This document shows positions 55,720 through 63,402 of a DNA stretch of 64,000 nt, in pieces (positions within the stretch are counted from its first letter, which is position 1; every line of letters begins with the position of its first letter). The notes under the pieces are model-generated. The model was not told the DNA's origin. It did no database searches and was given only the letters and a program-made list of their open reading frames with translations. Position numbers and translations under genes: made by a program. This DNA is from Cetobacterium_A somerae (lineage in GTDB: Bacteria; Fusobacteriota; Fusobacteriia; Fusobacteriales; Fusobacteriaceae): the NCBI RefSeq assembly GCF_044784365.2, contig NZ_CP173065.2, one strand, 5' to 3'.

Positions 55720-56196
55720 ATGAAAAATATTATCCCAGGTTATTTTTATATTTTTGACACTCCATTTGGTTTACTTAAAATTGAAGAATTAAATAATGAA
55801 ATTATTAAAATTGAACTTAACAAACCTACTTCAAATAGAACTTTTAAGCTTACAAAACTTTTAGAAGAATCCTTTAAAGAGATTGATGAATTTCTAAAAG
55901 GCAAGAGAAAAAAATTTACATTTAAAATAAATCCTATTGGAACAGAGTTTCAAAAATCTGTTTGGAAAGCATTGCTTAATATTCCTTATGGAGAAGTTAA
56001 AACTTATAAAGATATTGCAATTGCTATTGGCAATCCTAAGGCATGTAGAGCTGTTGGATTAGCAAACAATAAAAATCCCATCCCCATAGTTATTCCTTGT
56101 CATAGAGTAATTGGTTCCAATGGTAAACTAACTGGATATGCCTATGGATTATCTATAAAATCCCATTTACTTAATTTAGAAAAAGGTGCAAAATAA
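55720..56196 (+). CDS. ogt: Methylated-DNA--protein-cysteine methyltransferase
   Basis: Suicide repair protein for O6-methylguanine. The 158 residues contain the active-site I-P-C-H-R-V motif with the acceptor cysteine near residue 127, the helix-turn-helix region with R-A-V-G-x-A, and the family N-terminal strands (F-D-T-P-F-G). AAGGAG precedes the ATG. It is one of only two plus-strand genes here, ending in a shared bidirectional terminator with putP. Confidence 0.93.
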   Translation: MKNIIPGYFYIFDTPFGLLKIEELNNEIIKIELNKPTSNRTFKLTKLLEESFKEIDEFLKGKRKKFTFKINPIGTEFQKSVWKALLNIPYGEVKTYKDIAIAIGNPKACRAVGLANNKNPIPIVIPCHRVIGSNGKLTGYAYGLSIKSHLLNLEKGAK

Positions 56197-56211
56197 TTTT
56201 GCACCTTTTTT
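56181..56211. terminator. Bidirectional terminator between convergent ogt and putP
   Basis: Near-perfect inverted repeat AAAAGGTGCAAAAT / ATTTTGCACCTTTT; T-runs follow on both strands. It contains the ogt stop and abuts the putP stop. Confidence 0.88.
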
Positions 56212-57643
56212 AAGCTTCAACTACATTTTTAAAAACTACTTTCTCTACTATGTAAACTGTTATTAGATTAGTAAAAAATCCTGGTAATAACTCATACATA
56301 TAACTATCTAACCCTAAAACTTTCCACATTAAAAATACAAACATTCCAACTAAAATCCCTGATAAAACACTTTTGCTATTTACATTTTTAAAATAAAGTA
56401 CCGATATTATTGCTGGTCCAAATATTGTCCCAAAACCTCCCCAAGCATAAGCTACCAATGATAATACTTTAGCATTTTGATTTAATGCAAATAGTAATGC
56501 TAATAAAGCTATTACAACAACACATAGTCTTCCAACCCACATTATCTCTTTGTCAGAAACATCTTTTTTCATATATTTATAAAAGTCTTCTGTTAAAGTA
56601 GTTGATGAAACTAACAATTGTGAATCTATCGTTGACATTATTGCTGATAATATTGCAGCTAATAAAATTCCTGCTACCCAAGGATTAAACAACTCTTTTA
56701 TCATATAGATAAATATTTTTTCTGCATCTCCTCCTAACTCTGCAACATTTTTAAAAAGTGGTATTCCTAAAAGTCCAATTGCTATTGCTCCAATTAAAGA
56801 GATAATTACCCATATCATAGCTATTCTTCTAGATTTTTTTAATTCTTTTACATCACTTATACTCATAAATCTAACTAAAATATGAGGTTGTCCAAAATAT
56901 CCTAGTCCCCAAGCTAAAGAAGACAATATTCCTAATATTCCTATATTCTCTCCATTTTGTTTAAATATATTAAATGAAATTCCTTTCAACTCAATTCCTT
57001 GTCTAACTGTCTCAATATCTCCAATTTTATAATATGCTGCTAACGGAACAGCTATTATAGCTAAAAACATTAGCCCTCCTTGAAAAAAATCTGTCCAACA
57101 AGAAGCTAAATATCCTCCCATAAATGTATACACGACTATTGTTACTGCACCAATTATTACTGCAACTTTGTAATCAATTCCAAGTATTGATTCAAATAGT
57201 TTTCCTGCTGCTACTAGTCCAGATGATGAATAAATTGTAAAGAAAAATAGTGTTCCTAAAGCTAGAACTTTTCTTATTGTTCCTTTATCATCTTTTAATT
57301 TTTTTTCTAAAAATGTTGGTAAAGTTAAGGTATCTTCTATTTCAGTTTCAACTCTAAGTTTTGGAGCTATAAATTTCCAATTTAAATATGTTCCCACGGT
57401 TAAACCTATTACAACCCAAATTTGTCCAAATCCTGAAAGATATACTGCTCCTGGTAATCCCATTAATAACCATCCACTCATATCACTAGCTTGTGCTGAT
57501 AGCGCAGTTACCCAACTTCCTACTCCTCTACCTCCTATTAAGTAATCCTCAGAACTGGAGGTTTTTCCATAAAAATAAACTCCTACTCCTATTAAAAATA
57601 ATAAATATGCTCCAAATGTAATAAATGTTTCTACTCCTATCAT
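56210..57643 (-). CDS. putP: Sodium/proline symporter PutP
   Basis: SSS-family transporter of 477 residues with about 13 hydrophobic segments. The stretch A-L-S-A-Q-A-S-D-M-S-G-W-L-L-M-G-L-P-G is nearly identical to the PutP signature in TM2, including the D-M-S-G-W sodium/proline-site region, and G-A-W/G-L-G-Y-F-G-Q-P-H is the matching TM6 motif. The longest frame begins 48 bases upstream, but GGGAGG (57652-57657) sits 8 bases before the ATG at 57643. An unusual leader with proline codons and a terminator precedes it, indicating proline-responsive attenuation. Confidence 0.94.
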   Translation of the reverse strand: MIGVETFITFGAYLLFLIGVGVYFYGKTSSSEDYLIGGRGVGSWVTALSAQASDMSGWLLMGLPGAVYLSGFGQIWVVIGLTVGTYLNWKFIAPKLRVETEIEDTLTLPTFLEKKLKDDKGTIRKVLALGTLFFFTIYSSSGLVAAGKLFESILGIDYKVAVIIGAVTIVVYTFMGGYLASCWTDFFQGGLMFLAIIAVPLAAYYKIGDIETVRQGIELKGISFNIFKQNGENIGILGILSSLAWGLGYFGQPHILVRFMSISDVKELKKSRRIAMIWVIISLIGAIAIGLLGIPLFKNVAELGGDAEKIFIYMIKELFNPWVAGILLAAILSAIMSTIDSQLLVSSTTLTEDFYKYMKKDVSDKEIMWVGRLCVVVIALLALLFALNQNAKVLSLVAYAWGGFGTIFGPAIISVLYFKNVNSKSVLSGILVGMFVFLMWKVLGLDSYMYELLPGFFTNLITVYIVEKVVFKNVVEA

Positions 57644-57673
57644 TTTATACTCCTCCCAAATTTTTAATAAAAA

Positions 57674-57717
57674 TAAAAAAGGGTCACTCAAGTACAGTTT
57701 TGTACCTAAGTGACCCT
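57674..57717 (-). terminator. Attenuator terminator upstream of putP
   Basis: A 16-bp stem with two G-U wobbles (AGGGTCACTTAGGTAC / GTACTTGAGTGACCCT), 6-base loop, then TTTTTT-A-TTTTT on the minus strand. It lies 31 bases before the putP start and downstream of the leader peptide, so it must be bypassed for putP expression. Its 5' arm can instead pair with the 3' arm of the preceding hairpin. Confidence 0.88.
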
Positions 57718-57763
57718 CATCAAAAGAATCCTATTAAAAATAATCTTTTATTAAAAGTTATTT

Positions 57764-57842
57764 CCCCTTAGATACAGATCCAAAATCGTAACACAAAATG
57801 GATCTGTATCTAAACATAAACTAATGCTTAAAACACAAATCC
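57764..57842 (-). promoter_or_regulatory. Competing-hairpin region of the putP attenuator
   Basis: Segments in order of transcription. S1 is GGATTTGTGTTT (57831-57842), directly after the leader stop. S2 is TTAGATACAGATCCA (57799-57813). S3 is TGGATCTGTATCTAA (57768-57782) plus GGGG (57764-57767 region). S1 can pair with S2 (12 bp, 3 wobbles). S2 pairs perfectly with S3 (15 bp). TGTATCTAAG in S3 (57767-57776) can pair with CTTAGGTACA of the terminator 5' arm (57701-57710; 10 bp, 1 wobble). The pairings are mutually exclusive, as in classical amino acid attenuators. Confidence 0.75.
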
Positions 57843-57902
57843 CTATCTAGGGGGGATGGGTTGTCTATTTACACTATTTGAAATAACTTGATCTTTTCTC
57901 AT
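57843..57902 (-). CDS. putP leader peptide with clustered proline codons
   Basis: A 19-codon frame reading MRKDQVISNSVNRQPIPPR then TAG. Codons 15, 17 and 18 are proline (CCC, CCC, CCT), close to the stop. AAGGAG (57910-57915) lies 7 bases before the ATG. It is preceded by a promoter and followed by competing hairpins and a terminator before the proline symporter gene. The proline codons fit the transported amino acid, as leader peptides of attenuated operons do. Too short to be a conventional gene. Confidence 0.8.
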   Translation of the reverse strand: MRKDQVISNSVNRQPIPPR

Positions 57903-57933
57903 TAGAACTCTCCTTTAATTTTTTATTTTCATT

Positions 57934-57962
57934 ATGGTAACATATGAAAATAATTTTGTCAA
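57934..57962 (-). promoter_or_regulatory. Promoter for the putP leader transcript
   Basis: TTGACA (57957-57962), 17-base spacer ending TGT, TACCAT (57934-57939): a perfect -35 with an extended but weak -10. It starts directly after the rhodanese stop. The leader RNA would be about 285 bases. Confidence 0.65.
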
Positions 57963-57965
57963 TTT

Positions 57966-58259
57966 TTATTTCCAAGTTAATATTCCCTCTTGAGAATTAA
58001 AAACTTTTGTGAATCCCTCTTCTAATAAAATTAAAGCTGCTGTTTTAGAACGAACTCCGCTTCTACAAAAAGTTATATACGTCTTACTTTTATCTAGCTC
58101 AATAACTCTTTCTTCTAATTCATGTAGTGGAACATTTAAACTATCTTCAACTGATTCTTCCCAGTATTCATCTTCTGTTCGTACATCTAAAAGTACTGTA
58201 TTCTCCTGTGTTAGCAGTTCTTTTACTTCAATTTTATTTAATGTTTGATATTTTTTCAT
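57966..58259 (-). CDS. Single-domain rhodanese-like protein
   Basis: The 97 residues have the rhodanese fold pattern: V-L-L-D-V-R-T-E-D-E-Y, N-V-P-L-H-E-L and the active-site loop F-C-R-S-G-V-R-S with the catalytic cysteine near residue 69. Probably a sulfurtransferase or sulfur carrier. The acceptor is unknown. It is the last gene of the tcdA-flavodoxin-rhodanese run, 9 bases after the flavodoxin. Confidence 0.88.
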   Translation of the reverse strand: MKKYQTLNKIEVKELLTQENTVLLDVRTEDEYWEESVEDSLNVPLHELEERVIELDKSKTYITFCRSGVRSKTAALILLEEGFTKVFNSQEGILTWK

Positions 58260-58268
58260 AATTGTTCC

Positions 58269-58772
58269 TTAATTAAATAGAGGTTTAATCTCTTCTATCC
58301 ACGCTTTGATTCTATCAGGTGTTTCATTATCTTGATTACTTTCATCTAAAGCAAGACCAATAAATTTATCATCCACAACTGATTCAGTTTCTTCATAACT
58401 ATATCCTTCTGTTGAAGTAAATCCTACCACTTTAGCACCTTTAGCTATAACTGCATCATATAATTTTCTCATTGCTCCAACGTATGACTCACCGAATGCA
58501 AATTGATTTCCTACACCTACGATTCCTACTACCTTATTAGTAAAATCTAAACTTTTTAATTTATCATACACATTTTCCCAATCTTTTTGTAGCTCTCCAA
58601 CTCCATAAGTTGGTGAAACTAAAATTAGATTTTCAACATTCTCCATCTCATCAATTCCATTTGCTACATCAAAAACCTCGTATTCCTCTCCTCTTAAGTA
58701 AAACTCTATTTCATCAACTATTCCAGCTGTTATTCCTGATGTTGTTCCATAAAAAATTCCTATTTTTTTCAT
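58269..58772 (-). CDS. fldA: Flavodoxin (long-chain type)
   Basis: FMN electron carrier of 167 residues. The phosphate loop G-T-T-S-G-I-T-A is at residues 9-16, a P-T-Y-G-V-G-E-L loop with Tyr near the flavin, and G-N-Q-F-A-F-G-E-S with a second aromatic region; the approximately 20-residue long-chain insert is present. It could accept electrons from the pyruvate oxidoreductase at 30-33 kb and donate to the pflA activase. It is 2 bases after tcdA. Confidence 0.92.
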   Translation of the reverse strand: MKKIGIFYGTTSGITAGIVDEIEFYLRGEEYEVFDVANGIDEMENVENLILVSPTYGVGELQKDWENVYDKLKSLDFTNKVVGIVGVGNQFAFGESYVGAMRKLYDAVIAKGAKVVGFTSTEGYSYEETESVVDDKFIGLALDESNQDNETPDRIKAWIEEIKPLFN

Positions 58773-58774
58773 AA

Positions 58775-59500
58775 TTAATTTCCTCCTAAATTTTTCAAAC
58801 CAGTTATATCTTTTATAACCTCACTTGCAATTATAAGACCTGCTACAGATGGGACAAAAGATATACTTCCTACGTTATTTTGCTTCTCTCTATTATTCTC
58901 TAAATTCTTCGGTTTCATTGGTAGCTCTTTTGAAAATAGCACCTTTACCTTTTGAATTCTTCTCTTTTTTAATTCTGCTCTCATAACTTTTGCTAATGGG
59001 CAAACAGATGTTTTTGATATATCTGTAATCTCTAACATTGTTGGATTTATTTTATTTCCTGTTCCCATTGATGATATAATTGGAATTTTTAATTCCTTTG
59101 CTATAGTTATTAAATCTAATTTTGCTGTAACTATATCTATCGCATCAACAATATAAGTATATTTTTTATTTTCTGAAAAGAATATTTCTCTTTTGTCTTT
59201 AAAAAATTTCTCTTTATAGGCGTTTATCTTTATATTTGGATTTATTGATAAAGCTCTTTCTTTTATAATTTCAACTTTGTCTTTACCAACAGTATCTTGA
59301 GTAGCGATTATTTGTCTGTTAAGATTTGTTATATCAACTGTATCAAAATCAACAACTGTCAACTCCCCAACACCAGCTCTAACTAAAGCTTCTACTACAA
59401 ATCCACCTACTCCTCCCACTCCAAATACAAGCACATGGGAACTGTTTAACTTATTTAAGTTTTCTGTACCTATCAACAACTCTGTTCTTTGAAAAATCAT
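58775..59500 (-). CDS. tcdA: tRNA threonylcarbamoyladenosine dehydratase (TcdA/CsdL, ThiF family)
   Basis: E1-like enzyme of 241 residues with the ATP-binding G-V-G-G-V-G-G motif near residue 28, D-F-D-x-V-D-x-x-N-L-N-R-Q, and the I-V-D-A-I-D segment. TcdA cyclises t6A37 of tRNA to ct6A. The T-S-V-C-P-L-A stretch near residue 160 fits the family. First gene of the operon with flavodoxin and rhodanese. It acts downstream of the tsaD product encoded at 19 kb. Confidence 0.9.
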   Translation of the reverse strand: MIFQRTELLIGTENLNKLNSSHVLVFGVGGVGGFVVEALVRAGVGELTVVDFDTVDITNLNRQIIATQDTVGKDKVEIIKERALSINPNIKINAYKEKFFKDKREIFFSENKKYTYIVDAIDIVTAKLDLITIAKELKIPIISSMGTGNKINPTMLEITDISKTSVCPLAKVMRAELKKRRIQKVKVLFSKELPMKPKNLENNREKQNNVGSISFVPSVAGLIIASEVIKDITGLKNLGGN

Positions 59501-59542
59501 CTATTTACCAACCTTTTTATATTCTTTACTAATTACATAAAG

Positions 59543-59571
59543 ATTATATACTAAACAACTATAAAATACAA
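59543..59571 (-). promoter_or_regulatory. Promoter for the tcdA-flavodoxin-rhodanese operon
   Basis: TTGTAT (59566-59571), 17-base spacer, TATAAT (59543-59548), about 43 bases before the tcdA ATG. Confidence 0.7.
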
Positions 59572-59589
59572 GTTTTTCTTTATAAACTC

Positions 59590-59619
59590 TTGACATTTTT
59601 TCTAAATTTATGATATATA
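59590..59619 (+). promoter_or_regulatory. Promoter for htpG
   Basis: TTGACA (59590-59595), 18-base spacer ending TGA, TATATA (59614-59619); extended -10. The start point would fall at the CIRCE-like repeat. Confidence 0.65.
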
Positions 59620-59624
59620 TTTTA

Positions 59625-59651
59625 TTAGCCACGTTATATGTGGAGTGCTAT
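59625..59651 (+). promoter_or_regulatory. CIRCE-like (HrcA) operator at htpG, left half degenerate
   Basis: TTAGCCACG, 9 bases, GAGTGCTAT against the consensus TTAGCACTC-N9-GAGTGCTAA: the right half matches 8 of 9, the left 5 of 9. It lies directly over the expected transcription start, the usual position for HrcA operators. Confidence 0.5.
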
Positions 59652-59667
59652 TTTTAAGGAGGATACA

Positions 59668-61485
59668 ATGAAAAAAGAAACAAAAGTATTTCAAGCTGAA
59701 ACTAAAGAACTTTTAAACCTTATGGTACACTCTATTTACACTCATAAGGAAATTTTTTTAAGGGAACTTATCTCAAATGCTAGTGATGCCACTGATAAAT
59801 TAAAATTCAAGGCTCTTACAGATACTCATATCTTAGATTCTTCTGAAGAACTTTGTATAACTATTACTCCTAATGAAGAATTAAGAACTCTAACTATTAC
59901 TGATCATGGAATAGGTATGACTTTTGAGGAAGTTGTAGAAAATATCGGTACTATTGCTAAATCTGGATCAAAAGCATTTTTATCTTCACTAGAAGAAGCT
60001 AAGAAAAATAATGATTTAAATATAATCGGGCAATTTGGAGTTGGTTTTTACTCTGCATTTATGGTTGCTGACAAGATCATTTTAGAAACTAAATCACCAT
60101 ATTCTGATAAAGGAGTTAAATGGACATCTACAGGTGAAGGAAGTTATGAAATTGAAGAGATTGATAAGACAGAAAGAGGAACTTCAATTACTTTATATTT
60201 AAAAGACAATGATGAAGATAAAGAATTTTTAAATGAATATAAAATCAAAGGCCTTATAAAAAAATATTCTGATTATGTTAAATATCCAATAATGTTAAAA
60301 GATGAAAGAATTAATTCAACTAAACCTATTTGGAAAACACCTAAAGATGAATTAAAAGATGAAGATTATAATGAATTTTATAAATCTACTTATCACGATT
60401 GGCAAGATCCTCTTTTACATTTTAACTTTAATGTTCAAGGAAATTTAGAGTATAATGCTATCTTATTTATACCACAAGTTCCTCCATACGATCTTTATAC
60501 AAGAGAATACAAGAGAGGACTTCAGCTATATACTAAAAATGTTTTTATAATGGACAAATGTGAAGAACTAATTCCTCAATATTTTAATTTTATAAAAGGA
60601 TTAGTTGATACAGATGATTTATCTCTTAACATATCAAGAGAAATTTTACAAAAAACTCAGCAATTAAAGGCTATATCTAAAAATTTAGAGAAAAAAATTA
60701 TAAGCGAATTTGAAAAATTAATGACTAATGACAGAGATAAATATATAAAATTCTGGGAAGTTTTTGGAAGACATATTAAATTTGGTGTTCATGAAAACTT
60801 TGGGTTAAATAAAGATAAATTAGAAAATCTTCTTCTTTTCAAAAGTTCTAAGAATTTAGATTATACATCTCTTAAAGAGTATGTAGACAGAATGAAAAAT
60901 GACCAAAAGGAAATTTATTATGCAGTTGGTGAAAATCTAGATATTCTTCAAAAAATGCCTAAAGTTTTAAACGTTATCAATAAAGGTTTTGAAGTTTTAT
61001 ATCTTACAGAGGGTGCTGATGAGTTTGCTTTAAAAACTATGAACACTTTCAAAGAAAAGACATTTAAATCAGTTACTGAAGTAACTTTTGAAACTGAAGA
61101 AGAAAAAGAAGAAATTAAAAAACTTTCTGAAATAAATAAATCTCTTCTTGATAAAATAAAAGAAACATTAAAAGAAAAAGTTGTTGAAATCAAATTAAAT
61201 CCTGAACTTGGAGATAGTTCTGTTTCTTTATCATCTAAAGGTGAAGTTTCTTTAGAAATGGAAAAACTTTTATCTCAAATTCCAGGTAATGAAGGTGTAA
61301 AAGCTGAAAAGGTTCTAGAAATAAATCCAAATCATCCACTATTCAACAAACTACAAAACGCTTCAGAAGCTGAACTAAAAGATTTATCAGATATTCTTTA
61401 CAATCAAGGATTATTAATAGAAGGATTTGCTCTTGAAAATCCATTAGACTTTGTTACAAAATTGAATAATATTCTAAGCAAATAA
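59668..61485 (+). CDS. htpG: Chaperone HtpG (Hsp90)
   Basis: ATP-dependent cytosolic Hsp90. The 605 residues have the GHKL ATPase motifs E-L-I-S-N-A-S-D-A-x-D-K, D-H-G-I-G-M and G-Q-F-G-V-G-F-Y-S, the middle-domain catalytic arginine region N-I-S-R-E-I-L-Q, and a C-terminal dimerisation domain; no C-terminal MEEVD, as expected for bacteria. The frame is open upstream, but AAGGAGG sits just before the ATG at 59668. Only the second plus-strand gene in the window. Confidence 0.96.
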   Translation: MKKETKVFQAETKELLNLMVHSIYTHKEIFLRELISNASDATDKLKFKALTDTHILDSSEELCITITPNEELRTLTITDHGIGMTFEEVVENIGTIAKSGSKAFLSSLEEAKKNNDLNIIGQFGVGFYSAFMVADKIILETKSPYSDKGVKWTSTGEGSYEIEEIDKTERGTSITLYLKDNDEDKEFLNEYKIKGLIKKYSDYVKYPIMLKDERINSTKPIWKTPKDELKDEDYNEFYKSTYHDWQDPLLHFNFNVQGNLEYNAILFIPQVPPYDLYTREYKRGLQLYTKNVFIMDKCEELIPQYFNFIKGLVDTDDLSLNISREILQKTQQLKAISKNLEKKIISEFEKLMTNDRDKYIKFWEVFGRHIKFGVHENFGLNKDKLENLLLFKSSKNLDYTSLKEYVDRMKNDQKEIYYAVGENLDILQKMPKVLNVINKGFEVLYLTEGADEFALKTMNTFKEKTFKSVTEVTFETEEEKEEIKKLSEINKSLLDKIKETLKEKVVEIKLNPELGDSSVSLSSKGEVSLEMEKLLSQIPGNEGVKAEKVLEINPNHPLFNKLQNASEAELKDLSDILYNQGLLIEGFALENPLDFVTKLNNILSK

Positions 61486-61516
61486 AATAAGGAAGGGACT
61501 ATCCCCTCCTTATTTT
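61484..61516. terminator. Bidirectional terminator between convergent htpG and fbp
   Basis: Stem AAAATAAGGA / TCCTTATTTT continuing with GGG/CCC after one mismatch. A/T-rich tails lie on both sides, and it overlaps the end of fbp. Confidence 0.8.
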
Positions 61517-63401
61517 ATACACTTTTTATTATTCCCATTTTATAGCAGTATAATAACTTTTTTAACTCTTTAACTTGGCTCTCTAAATCTTTTCCTATAT
61601 CTGTATCTCTTACTTTTAATCTTTCTTTTTTGCTATCTACAATCTCAGTTGTAGATTGAAAATCTAAACATTTTTCCACAGAATCTCCAATATTTTCAAA
61701 TGGTTTATGACAAACTAATCTCTTTCCATGAGAATTGAATATTAGAGTATATCCTGCTATTCCTGTTGTAGATTGATAAGCTTTTGAAAATCCACCATCT
61801 ATAAGAATTAATTTCCCTTGAGCTCTTATTGGTGTTTCACCTTTTCTTACCTTTACTGGAACATGGCCATTTATTATATGAGAATATTCATCTAATATTC
61901 CAAACTCTTTTAATATTCTATCAGCAACCTCTTTGTTTTCAGAAAATTCATAATAATAATCATAATTCTCCTTATGACTCTCTTTATCTGAGAAAAAATA
62001 TCTTTCAAAAGTTCTCATTTTATCTTTTCCAAAAAGTGGTGAATCTTTCCCACACCAAAGATACCATATAAAATCTTTACCTTGAATACTTTTTTCATCA
62101 TAGTATCCCTCTCTACAAAGTTGATCACATCTTTCAAATAATCTTTTTCCTGAATATTTTTTTCCAAAAATATCTACCTCTCTAAATCCACCTTTTTCAT
62201 CTAACGGCATACATCCATGAAATAATAGATTTGAGTTCTTTTTTAAATATACGCTTCCTTTTTCTAATAAAAACTTTATATGCTCTTGAAGTTTTTCACT
62301 ATTTTTAAAACTTCTCATTAATCCCTCTACTACCTCTTTTTCTCTTTCATTTAAACTATAAAGATTATCTCTATCTAATGTTAAATATGAGTTATCTAAA
62401 TTATGAAGTAAAAGTCTATCTTCCATATTAAATGTTGAATTTCTTTTTATTACTTCTCCCTCTAACTTAAATTGAATAATTGAGATAGCTTTATGCATTT
62501 TAGAAAGCAACTCTTCATCACTGCTTTTATCTTTTGTTTTTGGTTTAAACTCACTACATAAATCATCACCGTAAAACTCCATAGCTAAGGTTGCCAAAGG
62601 TAATAGATTTATTCCATATCCGTCTTCTAATATCTCTCTATTAGAGTATCTCAAGCATATTCTAATAGCATTTGCTATACAAGCTCCATGCCCACAAGCT
62701 GCACCTACCCATAATATGTCATGATTTCCCCATTGAATATCCACATTATGGTATTTCATAAGTTTATCCACTATTTTATGTGGATATGGTCCTCTATCAT
62801 AAATATCCCCCACTATATGTAATGTATCTACAACTAATCTTTGAATAAGCATGCTTACATTTATTATAAACTCTTTGCCTCTTCCAATATCTATTATCGT
62901 ATTTATAATACCTTCTATGTAATCCTTTTTATTTTTCTCTTCAGCACGCTCGTATAAAAGTTCTTGAATGATGTAGGAGAATTCTTTTGTCATAGCCTTT
63001 CCTACTTTTGATCTTGTATACTTAGAGGAAACTACTTTTAAAACTTCTAATATTCTTGGTATAGTTTTTTTATACCACTCTTCCATATCTATGCCTATAG
63101 ATTGAATAAGTTCTATTTTTTCTTTAGGATAGTATATTACCGTTGCCAATTGATTTTTTTCCTTTTCAGGTAAATTTATAAATATATTTTCTATTTTTTC
63201 TTTTATTACACCTGAACAATTTTTTAAAACATGATTAAAAGCTTCATATTCCCCATGTATGTCACTTATAAAATGTTCCGTTCCTTTTGGTAAAGATAAA
63301 ATTGCTTCTAAATTTATTATTTCTGTGGCTGTTTCAGCAATTGTTGGAAAATTTTTAGCTAAAAGTTTCAAGTATTTTAATTCTTCCTCTTTTATATTCA
63401 T
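61515..63401 (-). CDS. fbp: Fructose-1,6-bisphosphatase class III
   Basis: Gluconeogenic phosphatase of 628 residues, the class typical of low-GC bacteria. It has metallophosphatase-like motifs I-S-D-I-H-G-E-Y near residue 47, G-D-I-Y-D-R-G-P near 193 and G-N-H-D-I near 220, and a C-terminal I-N-G-H-V-P-V-K. Nearly overlapping the end of ppdK: the ATG is 1 base from the ppdK stop, so the two form one gluconeogenic operon. Confidence 0.95.
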   Translation of the reverse strand: MNIKEEELKYLKLLAKNFPTIAETATEIINLEAILSLPKGTEHFISDIHGEYEAFNHVLKNCSGVIKEKIENIFINLPEKEKNQLATVIYYPKEKIELIQSIGIDMEEWYKKTIPRILEVLKVVSSKYTRSKVGKAMTKEFSYIIQELLYERAEEKNKKDYIEGIINTIIDIGRGKEFIINVSMLIQRLVVDTLHIVGDIYDRGPYPHKIVDKLMKYHNVDIQWGNHDILWVGAACGHGACIANAIRICLRYSNREILEDGYGINLLPLATLAMEFYGDDLCSEFKPKTKDKSSDEELLSKMHKAISIIQFKLEGEVIKRNSTFNMEDRLLLHNLDNSYLTLDRDNLYSLNEREKEVVEGLMRSFKNSEKLQEHIKFLLEKGSVYLKKNSNLLFHGCMPLDEKGGFREVDIFGKKYSGKRLFERCDQLCREGYYDEKSIQGKDFIWYLWCGKDSPLFGKDKMRTFERYFFSDKESHKENYDYYYEFSENKEVADRILKEFGILDEYSHIINGHVPVKVRKGETPIRAQGKLILIDGGFSKAYQSTTGIAGYTLIFNSHGKRLVCHKPFENIGDSVEKCLDFQSTTEIVDSKKERLKVRDTDIGKDLESQVKELKKLLYCYKMGIIKSV

Positions 63402-63402
63402 A

